Shown one piece after another: positions 8,027 to 16,423 of a stretch of DNA of 61,686 nt. Origin of the DNA: SLRI01 sp964576715. GTDB lineage: Bacteria; Pseudomonadota; Alphaproteobacteria; Geminicoccales; Geminicoccaceae. The notes beneath the pieces are model-generated. The model was given only the letters and a program-made list of their open reading frames with translations, was not told the DNA's origin and did not search any database. Position numbers and translations under genes: made by a program. The stretch covers positions 1 through 61,686 of the forward strand of contig CAZNWE010000015.1 of NCBI GenBank assembly GCA_964576715.1, in the 5' to 3' direction. How positions within the stretch are numbered: position 1 is the first letter of the stretch; every line of letters starts with the position of its first letter.

Positions 8027-8293
8027 ATGGAGATCAGCCGCGTCCCTTCCGGCCTGCCGCCGAGTGCCCGGGAGGAGATCAGCCAGCGGCTGCAGAACGG
8101 CCGCGGCGGCAGCATCGGCGGTGATCCGACCAGCGCCGAGCGCCACGCCGCGACCGAACGAAATGCAGCCAAGGTGCAGATGACCGCCGCCGTCGACCGG
8201 ACCGCCCGCCCGGACCTGACGGAGCCGGCTCGGGACGCTGCTGCCTTGCGGCCACCCCAGGAACGCGGTGCCAGGCTGGACCTCAGGATCTGA
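8027..8293 (+). CDS. Hypothetical small soluble protein
   Basis: The 88-residue protein starts at an ATG with GAGGGG spaced 8 bases upstream. It is hydrophilic, rich in Ala, Arg and Glu, has no cysteines or membrane segments, and is probably largely helical or disordered (for example TSAERHAATERNAAKVQMTAA at about 36-56). No family is recognised. It ends 13 bp from the stop of the convergent SDR gene. The hairpin just upstream of the ribosome site supports a real, regulated gene. Confidence 0.5.
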   Translation: MEISRVPSGLPPSAREEISQRLQNGRGGSIGGDPTSAERHAATERNAAKVQMTAAVDRTARPDLTEPARDAAALRPPQERGARLDLRI

Positions 8294-8306
8294 GCACGGC
8301 CTGCCG

Positions 8307-9068
8307 TCAGTAGGGGAGGCGCTCGCCGTCATAGGCGAAGGGCCCACCGCTATCGGCGCCACTGAGCCCGTCCAGGGTCTTGAGCAACTGGGTCGCCGAG
8401 TGGCGGGCGGTAAAGAGCTTGCCCTCGGGAACACCGCCCTGGAAGGGGCTAGAGAGGCCGGTGTCGACGGTGCCCGGATGCAGGCCGACGACCACGGCAT
8501 CGCCGTTCTTGCGGCCGAGTTCGATCGCGAAATTGCGGATCAGCATGTTGAGCGCCGCCTTCGAGGCCCGGTAGCTGTGCCAGCCGCCGAGCTCGTTGTC
8601 GCCGATCGAGCCGACCCTGGCCGAAAGCGCGGCGAAGACGGCGCGCCCCTGGCGCGGCAGGAGGGGCAGAAAATGCTTGGCGACCAGGGCCGGGCCCACC
8701 GCGTTGGTGCGGTAGACGCGGAGCATCGCTTCGGGCGTGAGCTGCCGCCACGTCTTCTCCGGCTGCAGCCCGCCCTGCCCGTGCAGCATGCCGGTCGCGA
8801 CAATCACGAGATCGAGCCCGCCCAAGGCCTGCCTGGCGCCTGCCGCCGCGGCCTCGACGCTGGCCTCGTCGTCGGTGTCGATCTGCCCGTGCGCGATCTT
8901 GTCGCCGGTTGGTCCGCCCGCCGACCGTGACAGGGCCAGGATCGTGGCCACCGCGTCTTCGGCGGCGAGCAGCTCGACGAAGGCGCTGCCGATCCCGCCC
9001 GTGGCACCGATGACGGCGGCCCGCACCGGGCCGGTAAAGCTGTCGAGGGTCAAGCGCTGAACTCCCAT
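8307..9068 (-). CDS. SDR family NAD(P)-dependent oxidoreductase (C-factor-like)
   Basis: The 253-residue protein has the cofactor motif GATGGIG at residues 21-27, ATGMLHG near 91 in the place of NNAG, a catalytic YRASK at 166-170, and HPGTVDTGLS near 197. This is the pattern of C-factor/YciK-like SDRs rather than sugar dehydrogenases. I use the ATG at 9068, which sits behind an AGGGGTGAATGG leader; the open frame runs much further upstream without SDR similarity. It lies 55 bp downstream of the cytochrome genes on the same strand. Substrate unknown. Confidence 0.87.
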   Translation of the reverse strand: MGVQRLTLDSFTGPVRAAVIGATGGIGSAFVELLAAEDAVATILALSRSAGGPTGDKIAHGQIDTDDEASVEAAAAGARQALGGLDLVIVATGMLHGQGGLQPEKTWRQLTPEAMLRVYRTNAVGPALVAKHFLPLLPRQGRAVFAALSARVGSIGDNELGGWHSYRASKAALNMLIRNFAIELGRKNGDAVVVGLHPGTVDTGLSSPFQGGVPEGKLFTARHSATQLLKTLDGLSGADSGGPFAYDGERLPY

Positions 9069-9123
9069 CCATTCACCCCTCGATACGGCTGAACGGAAGG
9101 CTTGGTTCGCCGGCCAGCCGCGC

Positions 9124-10035
9124 TCAATAGGCGTTCGGCCGTTCCGGCAGGGCCAGGAGGTAGGCGGCGATCGCCTCGCGGTCGGCGGCGGGCAGGCGGG
9201 AGAGGTTGTCCTGGACCGAGGCCATCGAGCCGCCGAGGGTGTCGTAGTCTGGCTTGAAGCCGCTCTCGAAGGCGTAGACGATGTCGGACGCCGACCAGTC
9301 GCCGATGCCGCCCGGGGTGATGTTGGGCACCGTGCCGTCGCCCTCTGGTGCCTTCGCCCCGGCGAGCCAGACGCTGTGGTCGAGCCCGCCCAGAGCGTCG
9401 CGCGCGGTGTGGCACTCGCCGCAATGGCCGGGGCCCTCGACGAGGTAGCGGCCGCGTTCCAGGACCGGGTCGGCAGCGTCGATCTCGGCGACCCACGCGG
9501 CGTCGAGATAGAGCCGCTTCCAGAGCCCGATGCCGCGGCGGATGTTGAAGGGGAAACCGAGTTCATGCTCGCCGACCTGGTTCTCGATCGCCGGCAGGGT
9601 GTCGATGAAGGCCTTGAGGTCGAGCAGGTCCTCGACCGGCATCCGCGCATAGGACGAGTAGGGGAAGGCAGGGTAGTAGTGCCGGCCGTCGGGCGACACA
9701 CCCTGGCGCATCGCCTGGATGAAGTCGGCAGCGGACCAGCCGCCGATGCCGGTCGCCGGATCGGGGCTGATGTTCGGCACGACGAAGCCGCCGAACGGGG
9801 TCTCGAGGACGAGGCCCCCGACCAGCCTGACCTTTTCCTCACCCTTGGCGTCGGGTGCCGCATGGCAGGAGCCGCAGCCGCCGACCCAGAACAGCCGCTC
9901 GCCATTGGCGAGGTCCGGCTGGTGTGCCGCAAGGTCCAGCTCGACATAGGTCGCCGGCCTCGTCAGATACCAAAAGCCGGCACCGGCCGCCGCGACCAGG
10001 GCCGCGGCGGTGGCGAGGAAGCCCTTGAACGCCAT
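9124..10035 (-). CDS. Diheme cytochrome c
   Basis: The 303-residue protein begins with an uncleaved anchor or signal (FLATAAALVAAAGAGFWYLT, residues 5-24). It carries two c-type heme sites, CGSCH near 54 and CGECH near 203. The first domain contains the GGWSAADFIQAMRQGVSPDGRHYYP region seen in the cytochrome subunits of membrane-bound alcohol and gluconate dehydrogenases. It likely transfers electrons in the periplasm to the respiratory chain. The start ATG overlaps the stop of the upstream cytochrome gene by one base (TGATG), so the two are co-translated. Confidence 0.9.
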   Translation of the reverse strand: MAFKGFLATAAALVAAAGAGFWYLTRPATYVELDLAAHQPDLANGERLFWVGGCGSCHAAPDAKGEEKVRLVGGLVLETPFGGFVVPNISPDPATGIGGWSAADFIQAMRQGVSPDGRHYYPAFPYSSYARMPVEDLLDLKAFIDTLPAIENQVGEHELGFPFNIRRGIGLWKRLYLDAAWVAEIDAADPVLERGRYLVEGPGHCGECHTARDALGGLDHSVWLAGAKAPEGDGTVPNITPGGIGDWSASDIVYAFESGFKPDYDTLGGSMASVQDNLSRLPAADREAIAAYLLALPERPNAY

Positions 10036-10478
10036 CAGTTGCGCGAGACTCGGTAGTCCTCGTGACAGCTGCTGCAGTTCTCGGCGATCGGCCCGAAGAC
10101 CGCCTTGAAGCTGTCGAGGTCCTTCGGCTCGGCGGCCACGGCGGCGGCCGCGGCATCGGCGAACTTGGTGCCGGCGGCGACAAAGCCTTCCCAGTCCGAC
10201 CAGATGGTGTCCCTGGCCCGGGTGTCGCGACCGGTCTCGCTGCCGTCGGGGAAGAAGTCGACAAAGCTCTCGCTGGCGGCAGCGAATGTGTAGAGTGCGA
10301 GGTTGGCGACGTCCTCGTTGAAGGGGATGTTGCCTTTGATCATCTCGCCCGACACCTTGGCCGCGGCACCATTCGCCCACATCAGCAATTGGCGGTTCTC
10401 GATCGGATCGGCGGCGGCCGAGGCGCTCACGACCAGACCGGCCGCGATGACGAGGGTGGCGAGACGAGCAGACGACAT
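10035..10478 (-). CDS. Cytochrome c'-like periplasmic protein
   Basis: The 147-residue protein has a Sec signal peptide (LATLVIAAGLVVSASAAADP) and a single heme site, CSSCH, nine residues from the C-terminus, followed by EDYR. A C-terminal heme motif on a four-helix bundle is the mark of cytochrome c' proteins, which bind gases such as NO and CO or act in electron transfer. The start is the second Met (10478), because GAGGAG overlaps the first ATG and is correctly spaced for the second. It forms a TGATG-coupled pair with the diheme cytochrome. Confidence 0.85.
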   Translation of the reverse strand: MSSARLATLVIAAGLVVSASAAADPIENRQLLMWANGAAAKVSGEMIKGNIPFNEDVANLALYTFAAASESFVDFFPDGSETGRDTRARDTIWSDWEGFVAAGTKFADAAAAAVAAEPKDLDSFKAVFGPIAENCSSCHEDYRVSRN

Positions 10479-10548
10479 GGGCAAGCTCCTCATTCGTGGT
10501 TCGATGCAAAATCGAGCAGGTCTTTAGGCCACCCCGAGCCTGCCAAAG

Positions 10549-10567
10549 CCTTGTGCGGCGCACAAGG
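10549..10567 (-). terminator. Hairpin after the MoxR operon
   Basis: CCTTGTGC-GGC-GCACAAGG is a perfect eight-base-pair stem with a three-base loop, 17 bases beyond the last stop of the MoxR operon and upstream of the cytochrome genes. On the minus strand it is followed by CTTTGG rather than a long T run, so it is a weak intrinsic terminator or a processing site. Confidence 0.5.
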
Positions 10568-10584
10568 TGCTAGCGCAAACTTGA

Positions 10585-12648
10585 TCAGGCGCGGCCCTCG
10601 CGCCACCAGGCCATGGCGACGGTGGCGATCAGCAGCAGTGCTGCGAGCCAGGCGGGGAAGAGCGGGGTCTGGGTCAGGCCCTCGACGGTGTAGGCGCGGT
10701 TGCGCTCGAGGCCGATCCAGCCGGCACCCGCCGCCCGGCGATCGGTCTCGACCCGGCGGATGTCGGGCAGGCCGCGATCCTCGAGCCAGCTGACCGCACC
10801 GCCGGTGTGGGCGGCGATAGGGGCCAGGAGGTCGGCCGTGGCGGTCATGTCGGCGAGCTCGACCGGGGCGATCGGCCGGGGGGTGGCGAAGGCCAGGTGC
10901 TCGCCATGCTGCACCCGGTAGAGCCCGTCCTCGGTGGCCTCGATCTCGGCTGCGGCGAGCCCGTCGGCAACCGGGTCGAGGATCACCTCGAAGCGTTCTC
11001 CGGACGGCGCTATCACCTCGACCTCGACCGTCTCGGCACTCAAGGATTGCCGCTCGATCCGCAGCCCCTGGCCAGTCGCCATGGCGCGTAGCGCCTCCTC
11101 TTCGAGCTCCGGCTCGCGCATCAGCCAGTGGACCAGGCGGCGCAGCATCGTCGCCTGCGGCCCGCCGCCATCGAGACCGCGTTGCCACAGCCAGGCATGG
11201 TCGGAGAGGAGCTGGGCCACCCGTCCCTCGCCGACCCGCTGCAGCACCAGGAGCGGCCGGTCCGCGACCCCGGTCATCAAGACCTGGGCATTCGGCGCCT
11301 CGACATCGATCTGCCGGAACCAGCGCCCCCACTCGCCGTTCTCGGCCTCCGCGGTGAGCCCCGCGGTCACCGGATGCAGATCACCGATCTCGGTGACGGT
11401 CGGCCGATAGCCGCGCTCGTAGACCTCGCCGGACGGCCGACCGGGCAGCACCCGAGCCAACGGCGTGCGGTAGAGGCTGTGCGGCTGCGCGAACTCGGGC
11501 CCGGCAGCCTCGAGCAGCGCACCACCCTCCTCGACATAGCGGGCCACATTGTCGAGATAGACCAGTGGCAGCAGCCCGCGCCTGGAATAGCGATCGAAGA
11601 TGATGAGGTCGAATTCGTTGAGCTTGACCTCGAAGAGCTCGCGGCTCGGAAAGGCGATCAGGGCCAGCTCGCGGATCGGCGTCCCGTCCTGCTTTTCCGG
11701 CGGGCGCAGGATGGTAAAATGGACGAGGTCGACCGCCGGGTCGGCCTTCAGGAGGTTGCGCCAGACGCGCAGCCCGGGATAGGGCTGGCCCGAGACCAAA
11801 AGGACGCGCAGGCGGTCGCGGATGCCGTTGACCGTCAACACCTGCCGATTGTTCAAGTCGGTGAGCTCACCCGCGGCAAACGGCACCGCGAACTCGAAGA
11901 CGCTGGGGCCGGCCTTGTCGAGCAACAGCTCGAACTCGACCGGCTCGCCCTCGGCTATCGTCAGCTCGGCGAAAGGCTCGCCATCGCGCGATACGACGAG
12001 CGGCAACGTTGCCCGGCCGGCGGCGGCCTCGGGCGTCGTATCGACCCGCAGCACCACCGGCAGCGGCTCGCCGACGACACCGAACGAGGGCGCCTGCTCG
12101 ACGGTCAGCCGCCGGTCCGTCTCGTCCGGACGGCCGGACAGCAGGACGTGGAAGGGGGCCTCGACCGGCCAGTCCTCGGCCGCCGCCGGTGCGTCGTGGA
12201 CCCGCCCGTCGGTCAGGGCAATGATCGCGGCCAGTCGATCCTGGTCGACCTCGGCGAGGCGTTCGCGCAGGCTGGCGAACAGGTCGGTGCCGGCTCGGCT
12301 GTCACCGTCCACGGCGAAACGGCGGGCATCGATCCCGCTCAGCCCGTCGAGCCGCTCGACCAGCGTGGCTGCAGCATCGGTCGTCGTCGCCGGGCGGTCG
12401 GCGACGCGCTGGCTCGGGCTCCGGTCGTCGATGACGACGACGATATCGTCGAGCGGCTGCCGCTCCTCGCGCAACAGCTGCGGACCGGCGAGGGTGAGGA
12501 TCAGGAGCGACGCCAAGAGGCCGCGCCAGAGCGTGCCGCGCGCCTGACGCCAGAGGCCGAAACCGAGCAGCAACAGCGCCAGGCCGGTAATGCCGAGGAG
12601 CAGCCAGAGCGGCACCAGGGGCTGGAAGACGAGGCTGCTTTCGATCAT
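10585..12648 (-). CDS. Large membrane protein of the MoxR cluster, VWA/glutamine-amidotransferase-like fold
   Basis: The 687-residue protein has two N-terminal membrane segments (LWLLLGITGLALLLLGFGLW and LWRGLLASLLILTLAG, about 14-56). A large extracytoplasmic region follows, then a C-terminal membrane helix (LAALLLIATVAMAWW). The middle has DIVVVIDDRSPSQ near 66, like the first strand of a von Willebrand A domain, and LIIFDRYSRRGLLP near 350, as in class I glutamine-amidotransferase-like regions. It is the last gene of the operon, joined to the DUF4159 gene by an ATGA overlap. Exact function is unknown; a cell-envelope role with MoxR is inferred from context. Confidence 0.75.
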   Translation of the reverse strand: MIESSLVFQPLVPLWLLLGITGLALLLLGFGLWRQARGTLWRGLLASLLILTLAGPQLLREERQPLDDIVVVIDDRSPSQRVADRPATTTDAAATLVERLDGLSGIDARRFAVDGDSRAGTDLFASLRERLAEVDQDRLAAIIALTDGRVHDAPAAAEDWPVEAPFHVLLSGRPDETDRRLTVEQAPSFGVVGEPLPVVLRVDTTPEAAAGRATLPLVVSRDGEPFAELTIAEGEPVEFELLLDKAGPSVFEFAVPFAAGELTDLNNRQVLTVNGIRDRLRVLLVSGQPYPGLRVWRNLLKADPAVDLVHFTILRPPEKQDGTPIRELALIAFPSRELFEVKLNEFDLIIFDRYSRRGLLPLVYLDNVARYVEEGGALLEAAGPEFAQPHSLYRTPLARVLPGRPSGEVYERGYRPTVTEIGDLHPVTAGLTAEAENGEWGRWFRQIDVEAPNAQVLMTGVADRPLLVLQRVGEGRVAQLLSDHAWLWQRGLDGGGPQATMLRRLVHWLMREPELEEEALRAMATGQGLRIERQSLSAETVEVEVIAPSGERFEVILDPVADGLAAAEIEATEDGLYRVQHGEHLAFATPRPIAPVELADMTATADLLAPIAAHTGGAVSWLEDRGLPDIRRVETDRRAAGAGWIGLERNRAYTVEGLTQTPLFPAWLAALLLIATVAMAWWREGRA

Positions 12649-15479
12649 TGGCCGAGCCGCTCCAACAGCGCCGGGATGTGCACCTGGTCGGTCTTGTAGT
12701 TGCCGGTCAAGGCATACATGACCAGGTTAACGCCGAACCGTCGCGCCATCTCCCGCTGCCGCTCGCCGCCGGGGATGACCGGATAGAGCGGCCGGCCGTA
12801 GGTGTCCTCGGCCCAGGCACCGGCCCAGTCGTGCGCCCCAATGATGACGCTCGATACCCCGTCATTGACACTTTGCGGCTGCTGATCGACCCAGACCGGT
12901 CGACCGGCGTAACGACCGGGCAGGTCTTGCATGAGGTAGAACGACCGGGTCAACACATGGTCGTCGCTGATCGGCTCGAGCGGCGAGAGATCAAGATCGC
13001 GCAGCAACTCGCCCAGGCGCCGCTCGCCCGGGCCACGGATCTCTTGGCCCGGCAGCAGCCGGCCGCCATCGCCGGTGTCGAACAGCACCATGCCGCCCTG
13101 GCGCAGATAGGCCTCAACCTGCCCGATGGTCGTGTCCGCCAGCGGCGGGTGCTCCGGGGGGACTGGCCAGTAGAGCAGCGGAAATACGGCCAGCTCGTCG
13201 ACCGCCGGATCGACCGCCACCGGCTCGCCGGTCTCGATCGAGCTGCGCTGCTCGAGCACGCGCCCGAGCCCGACCAGGCCCTGACGGCTGCGCTCGTCGG
13301 TGTCGGCGAGACCGATGCGGACATAGGCCAGCCGCGTCTCCGCGGTGCGTTCGACGATCAGGGTCTCGTCGGCGTCGACGTCCGCCCGAGCCGCGGGCGT
13401 GATCGGTATCGCTGTCGACAACAGGCCGGCAAGGAGTGCCGCGGTCGCGCCACGTCCGAACCGCCGCCCGAGCGACGGCAAGCGGGGGAGCAGCCCGCGA
13501 AGGACAAAGGAAAGCACAAGGTCAGCGAGCGCCAGCAGCGTCGCCAGTGTCAACAACAGCGGCATGAGATTACGTTCATCGCCTCGTTGGTAGGTATCGA
13601 CGGTCGGACTCATCTCGGCAAGATCGAAGGCCGCCACCGATGTCACCTGCTCCTGCAGATTGCGCGCGACGCGCCCGCGCTCGCTCGTCGCATCGCCGGC
13701 GTTCGAGCCGAGGGTGGTGTACAGCCCCGCCGGGCTGGCCGGGCCGACGGGCAGGGTGGCGAGGCTCGCCGCCTCGAGTGGCTGCAGGTCGGCCGGCGGC
13801 TCGATCAGGCTGCCGTCGGCGGCGAGCACGCGATCGGCGCGCACCAGGCCCTCGATGCGGCTGCCGGCGCCGACCCCGAGTTCGGCGATCCGCCGCAGCA
13901 TGTCGACGAACACCCCGGACAGCGGCAGGCTGGTCCAGCTGGTATTGGCCGTCGTGTGGAACAGGATGATCCGCCCCTCGCCGACCTGCCGGCTGGTGAC
14001 GAGCGGCGTGCCGTCGACCAGGCTGGCCAGCGTCGCCTCGGCGAGTTCAGGGCTCGGCTCGGCCAGGACCTGCCGGTAGACGATCGCCTCTTCGCCGACC
14101 TCGAGGCCGGCAAACGGCCCATCCGGTGGGAAGGGCGCCAGCGGCAGAGGCTCCGACCAGGAGAGGGCGCCGCCGAGCTGGCGATCGCCCGAGCGGAGTG
14201 GGACGGGCAGCAGCGGATCGCCATCGACGGCGCCGATTCCGGCCTCGGCCGCAGGGCCATCGGCATCGACGCCGGCGAGCTTCGGTCCGGCGAAGCGCAA
14301 CAGCACCCCACCACGCTCGACCCAAGCACCGAGTGCTGTCGCCTCGGCGGCGTCCAGCTGGCCGCGATCGGTGACCACCAGGAGCGACAACGGTGCCTCG
14401 ACCAGGTCGGTGATGCGTCCGCGGCGCATTTCGGCAAACGGCGCCAGTGCCCGCTCGACGAAATAGGGCTCGGCCAACAACGGCTGCTCGACCGGGGTGC
14501 GGGTGTCGCTGGCGATCCCGACCGCCCGCCGCCGCCAGCGTTCGTCGAACAGGAGAACGCCGCCGATACCATGGCCTCCGGTCAGCTCGAGCCGGGCGAT
14601 ACGGTTGCGCAGGTCGAGCGGCAGCTCGAGCTCGACCGTCACCGTCGTGCCTGGCGCAGCGGCGGGGATCGGAAAGCGCCCGAGGACCTCGGCAGCCGGG
14701 CCGCCGGCGACCAGCTCGGACGGCCAGGGGGCGTCTGCCGACGGCCGGATCACGGAAACCGCCTGCAAGCTCCGGGTGAGCTCGCCGGGGGCGAGCAGCA
14801 GCGCCCGCTCGGCCGGCGGATCGGCGATGATCTGCAGCTCACCGAGTGCCGCTAGCGCAGTGCCCAGGGCCCGCGTCGCCAAGTCTTGATCCTGCCGGTC
14901 GCTGATCCCGTCGGCGAGCCAGATCGGCTGGGCCGTCTCGAGGCCGAGCAAGTCGAGCCGACGGGCCGCCTCGCCGTGATCGACCGGCCAGGGGCGCGCC
15001 TGCCAACCGGGCAGCCCCTCGAGCACCTCGCGGGCCGGCCGCGGCTCGAGTGCCGAATCGCGGCCGTCCGGCGCCGTCTTCACGACGATCACCGGCCGAT
15101 TGTCCCGCTCGGCCTGCTCGAGCAGCTCCGCCGCGGCGTCGAGCCGCCGCTGCCAGTTCGGTGCGGCGGCCCAGCCGTCGTCGACGACCAGCAGCAGCGG
15201 CCCACGCCCGCCGAGCTCTGGTGCCGGGTTCAAGACCGGACCGGCGAGGGCAGTGATGATCAGGGCCGCGATCGCCAGGCGCAGCAGCAGTAGCCACCAC
15301 GGGGTGCGCGCCGGCGTCTCCTCGGGTGCGACCAGCTTGAGCAGCAAGGCGAGCGGTGGAAAGCCGACCCGGCGCGGTGCCGGCGGGGTGAGGCGCAACA
15401 GCAGCCAGATCGCCGGCAGCGCCAGGAGCCCGAACAACAGCCACGGCTGGAGGAAGGCAAGAGGACCGAACGACAGCAT
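12645..15479 (-). CDS. BatA-like/DUF4159 domain membrane protein
   Basis: The 944-residue protein starts with a BatA-type aerotolerance N-terminal domain: two helices, with the PRRVGFPPLALL segment between them near residue 35. A long extracytoplasmic region follows. Near residue 630 are further hydrophobic helices (LMPLLLTLATLLALADLVLSFVL), then a signal-like helix and a C-terminal DUF4159 domain (about 700-940, with LAVFPLLYWPVP, GGMVLFDTGDG and RFGVNLVMYALTGNYK). This arrangement is typical of alphaproteobacterial MoxR clusters. It is 2 bp downstream of the DUF58 gene. The molecular role is not established. Confidence 0.85.
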   Translation of the reverse strand: MLSFGPLAFLQPWLLFGLLALPAIWLLLRLTPPAPRRVGFPPLALLLKLVAPEETPARTPWWLLLLRLAIAALIITALAGPVLNPAPELGGRGPLLLVVDDGWAAAPNWQRRLDAAAELLEQAERDNRPVIVVKTAPDGRDSALEPRPAREVLEGLPGWQARPWPVDHGEAARRLDLLGLETAQPIWLADGISDRQDQDLATRALGTALAALGELQIIADPPAERALLLAPGELTRSLQAVSVIRPSADAPWPSELVAGGPAAEVLGRFPIPAAAPGTTVTVELELPLDLRNRIARLELTGGHGIGGVLLFDERWRRRAVGIASDTRTPVEQPLLAEPYFVERALAPFAEMRRGRITDLVEAPLSLLVVTDRGQLDAAEATALGAWVERGGVLLRFAGPKLAGVDADGPAAEAGIGAVDGDPLLPVPLRSGDRQLGGALSWSEPLPLAPFPPDGPFAGLEVGEEAIVYRQVLAEPSPELAEATLASLVDGTPLVTSRQVGEGRIILFHTTANTSWTSLPLSGVFVDMLRRIAELGVGAGSRIEGLVRADRVLAADGSLIEPPADLQPLEAASLATLPVGPASPAGLYTTLGSNAGDATSERGRVARNLQEQVTSVAAFDLAEMSPTVDTYQRGDERNLMPLLLTLATLLALADLVLSFVLRGLLPRLPSLGRRFGRGATAALLAGLLSTAIPITPAARADVDADETLIVERTAETRLAYVRIGLADTDERSRQGLVGLGRVLEQRSSIETGEPVAVDPAVDELAVFPLLYWPVPPEHPPLADTTIGQVEAYLRQGGMVLFDTGDGGRLLPGQEIRGPGERRLGELLRDLDLSPLEPISDDHVLTRSFYLMQDLPGRYAGRPVWVDQQPQSVNDGVSSVIIGAHDWAGAWAEDTYGRPLYPVIPGGERQREMARRFGVNLVMYALTGNYKTDQVHIPALLERLGQ

Positions 15480-15481
15480 GC

Positions 15482-16390
15482 TCAGTGTCGTCCGGCGGCG
15501 CGTGGGGCCAGCATCTGATAGACGGTCAACAGCCCGCTCTCGGCCGACCGGTCGGTATGGTGATGTGAAAGGAGCCAGCCATTGCGGCGCGCGAGGTCGA
15601 CGAGATGGGCGCGGTGGGCGCGGTAGAGATCACGATACCGATCGCGGATGCTGGCGACGTTGCCGATCAGTGTCCGGCCCTCTCCCTCGAGCCCCTCGAA
15701 CAGGACCCGACCGCGGAAATCCAGGGTCTCTTCGGCCGGATCGGCGACCAGCAGCATCGCCACCTGAGCCCCCGTGGCGTTGAGTTGCGCGAAGCGATGG
15801 CCCAGCTGGTCTGGCGGCTCGAGAAAATCGGACAACAGCGCGAGGCGCGCATGCCGCGGCAACGCCTGCTGCGGCACCATGGAAGTCGGGGCCGCCGCAC
15901 CCTCGAGCAGTCGCTGGACGACCGTGTTGAAACCGTATTGACCGCCGCGCGGCCGCTCACCGCTGCCGAGCAGTGCTATCCGCTCGCCGGCGCGCACCAA
16001 GAGGCCGGCGAGCGCCATGGTCAAGACCAGGGCGCGGTCGTACTTGGTCGGTCGCGCCGTGCTCGACCGGTATTGCATCGAGGCGGATTGATCGCTCCAC
16101 AGCCAAACGCTTTCAGCTGCCTCCCATTCCTGCTCGCGGATGAACAGATGGCGCGAGCGGGCGGACTGGCGCCAGTCGATGGCACCAGCGGGATCGCCCG
16201 GCTGATACTGGCGATACTGCCAGAAGGTCTCACCGACGCCAGTGCGTCGGCGGCCGTGCACGCCCTGGCTGACGGTCGCCGCGACCCGCTCGGCCTCGAC
16301 CATGAGGCCGGGGAGCCGGGCACCGAGTTGCTCGGCCTCGCCGCGCAGCCGTCGTAGGTCGCCGGGCTCAACACGCACCGGGGCGCTCAT
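15482..16390 (-). CDS. DUF58 domain-containing protein
   Basis: The 302-residue soluble protein shows the DUF58 signature GVHGRRRTGVGETFWQYRQYQPGDPAGAIDWRQSARS (spanning about residues 43-79), with RHLFIREQEWE directly after, and a VWA-like continuation (VWLWSDQSAS near 95). DUF58 proteins are regular partners of MoxR ATPases. It lies 33 bp after the moxR stop and 2 bp before the DUF4159 gene. Confidence 0.92.
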   Translation of the reverse strand: MSAPVRVEPGDLRRLRGEAEQLGARLPGLMVEAERVAATVSQGVHGRRRTGVGETFWQYRQYQPGDPAGAIDWRQSARSRHLFIREQEWEAAESVWLWSDQSASMQYRSSTARPTKYDRALVLTMALAGLLVRAGERIALLGSGERPRGGQYGFNTVVQRLLEGAAAPTSMVPQQALPRHARLALLSDFLEPPDQLGHRFAQLNATGAQVAMLLVADPAEETLDFRGRVLFEGLEGEGRTLIGNVASIRDRYRDLYRAHRAHLVDLARRNGWLLSHHHTDRSAESGLLTVYQMLAPRAAGRH

Positions 16391-16423
16391 GCCGAAAGAT
16401 GCCGGTGCGACGCGTCGCGCTCG

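Noticed and set aside
12648..14855. Plus-strand open frame of over 700 codons
   Set aside because: It is antisense to the DUF4159 gene, with Gln/Arg/Asp-rich composition and no domain.
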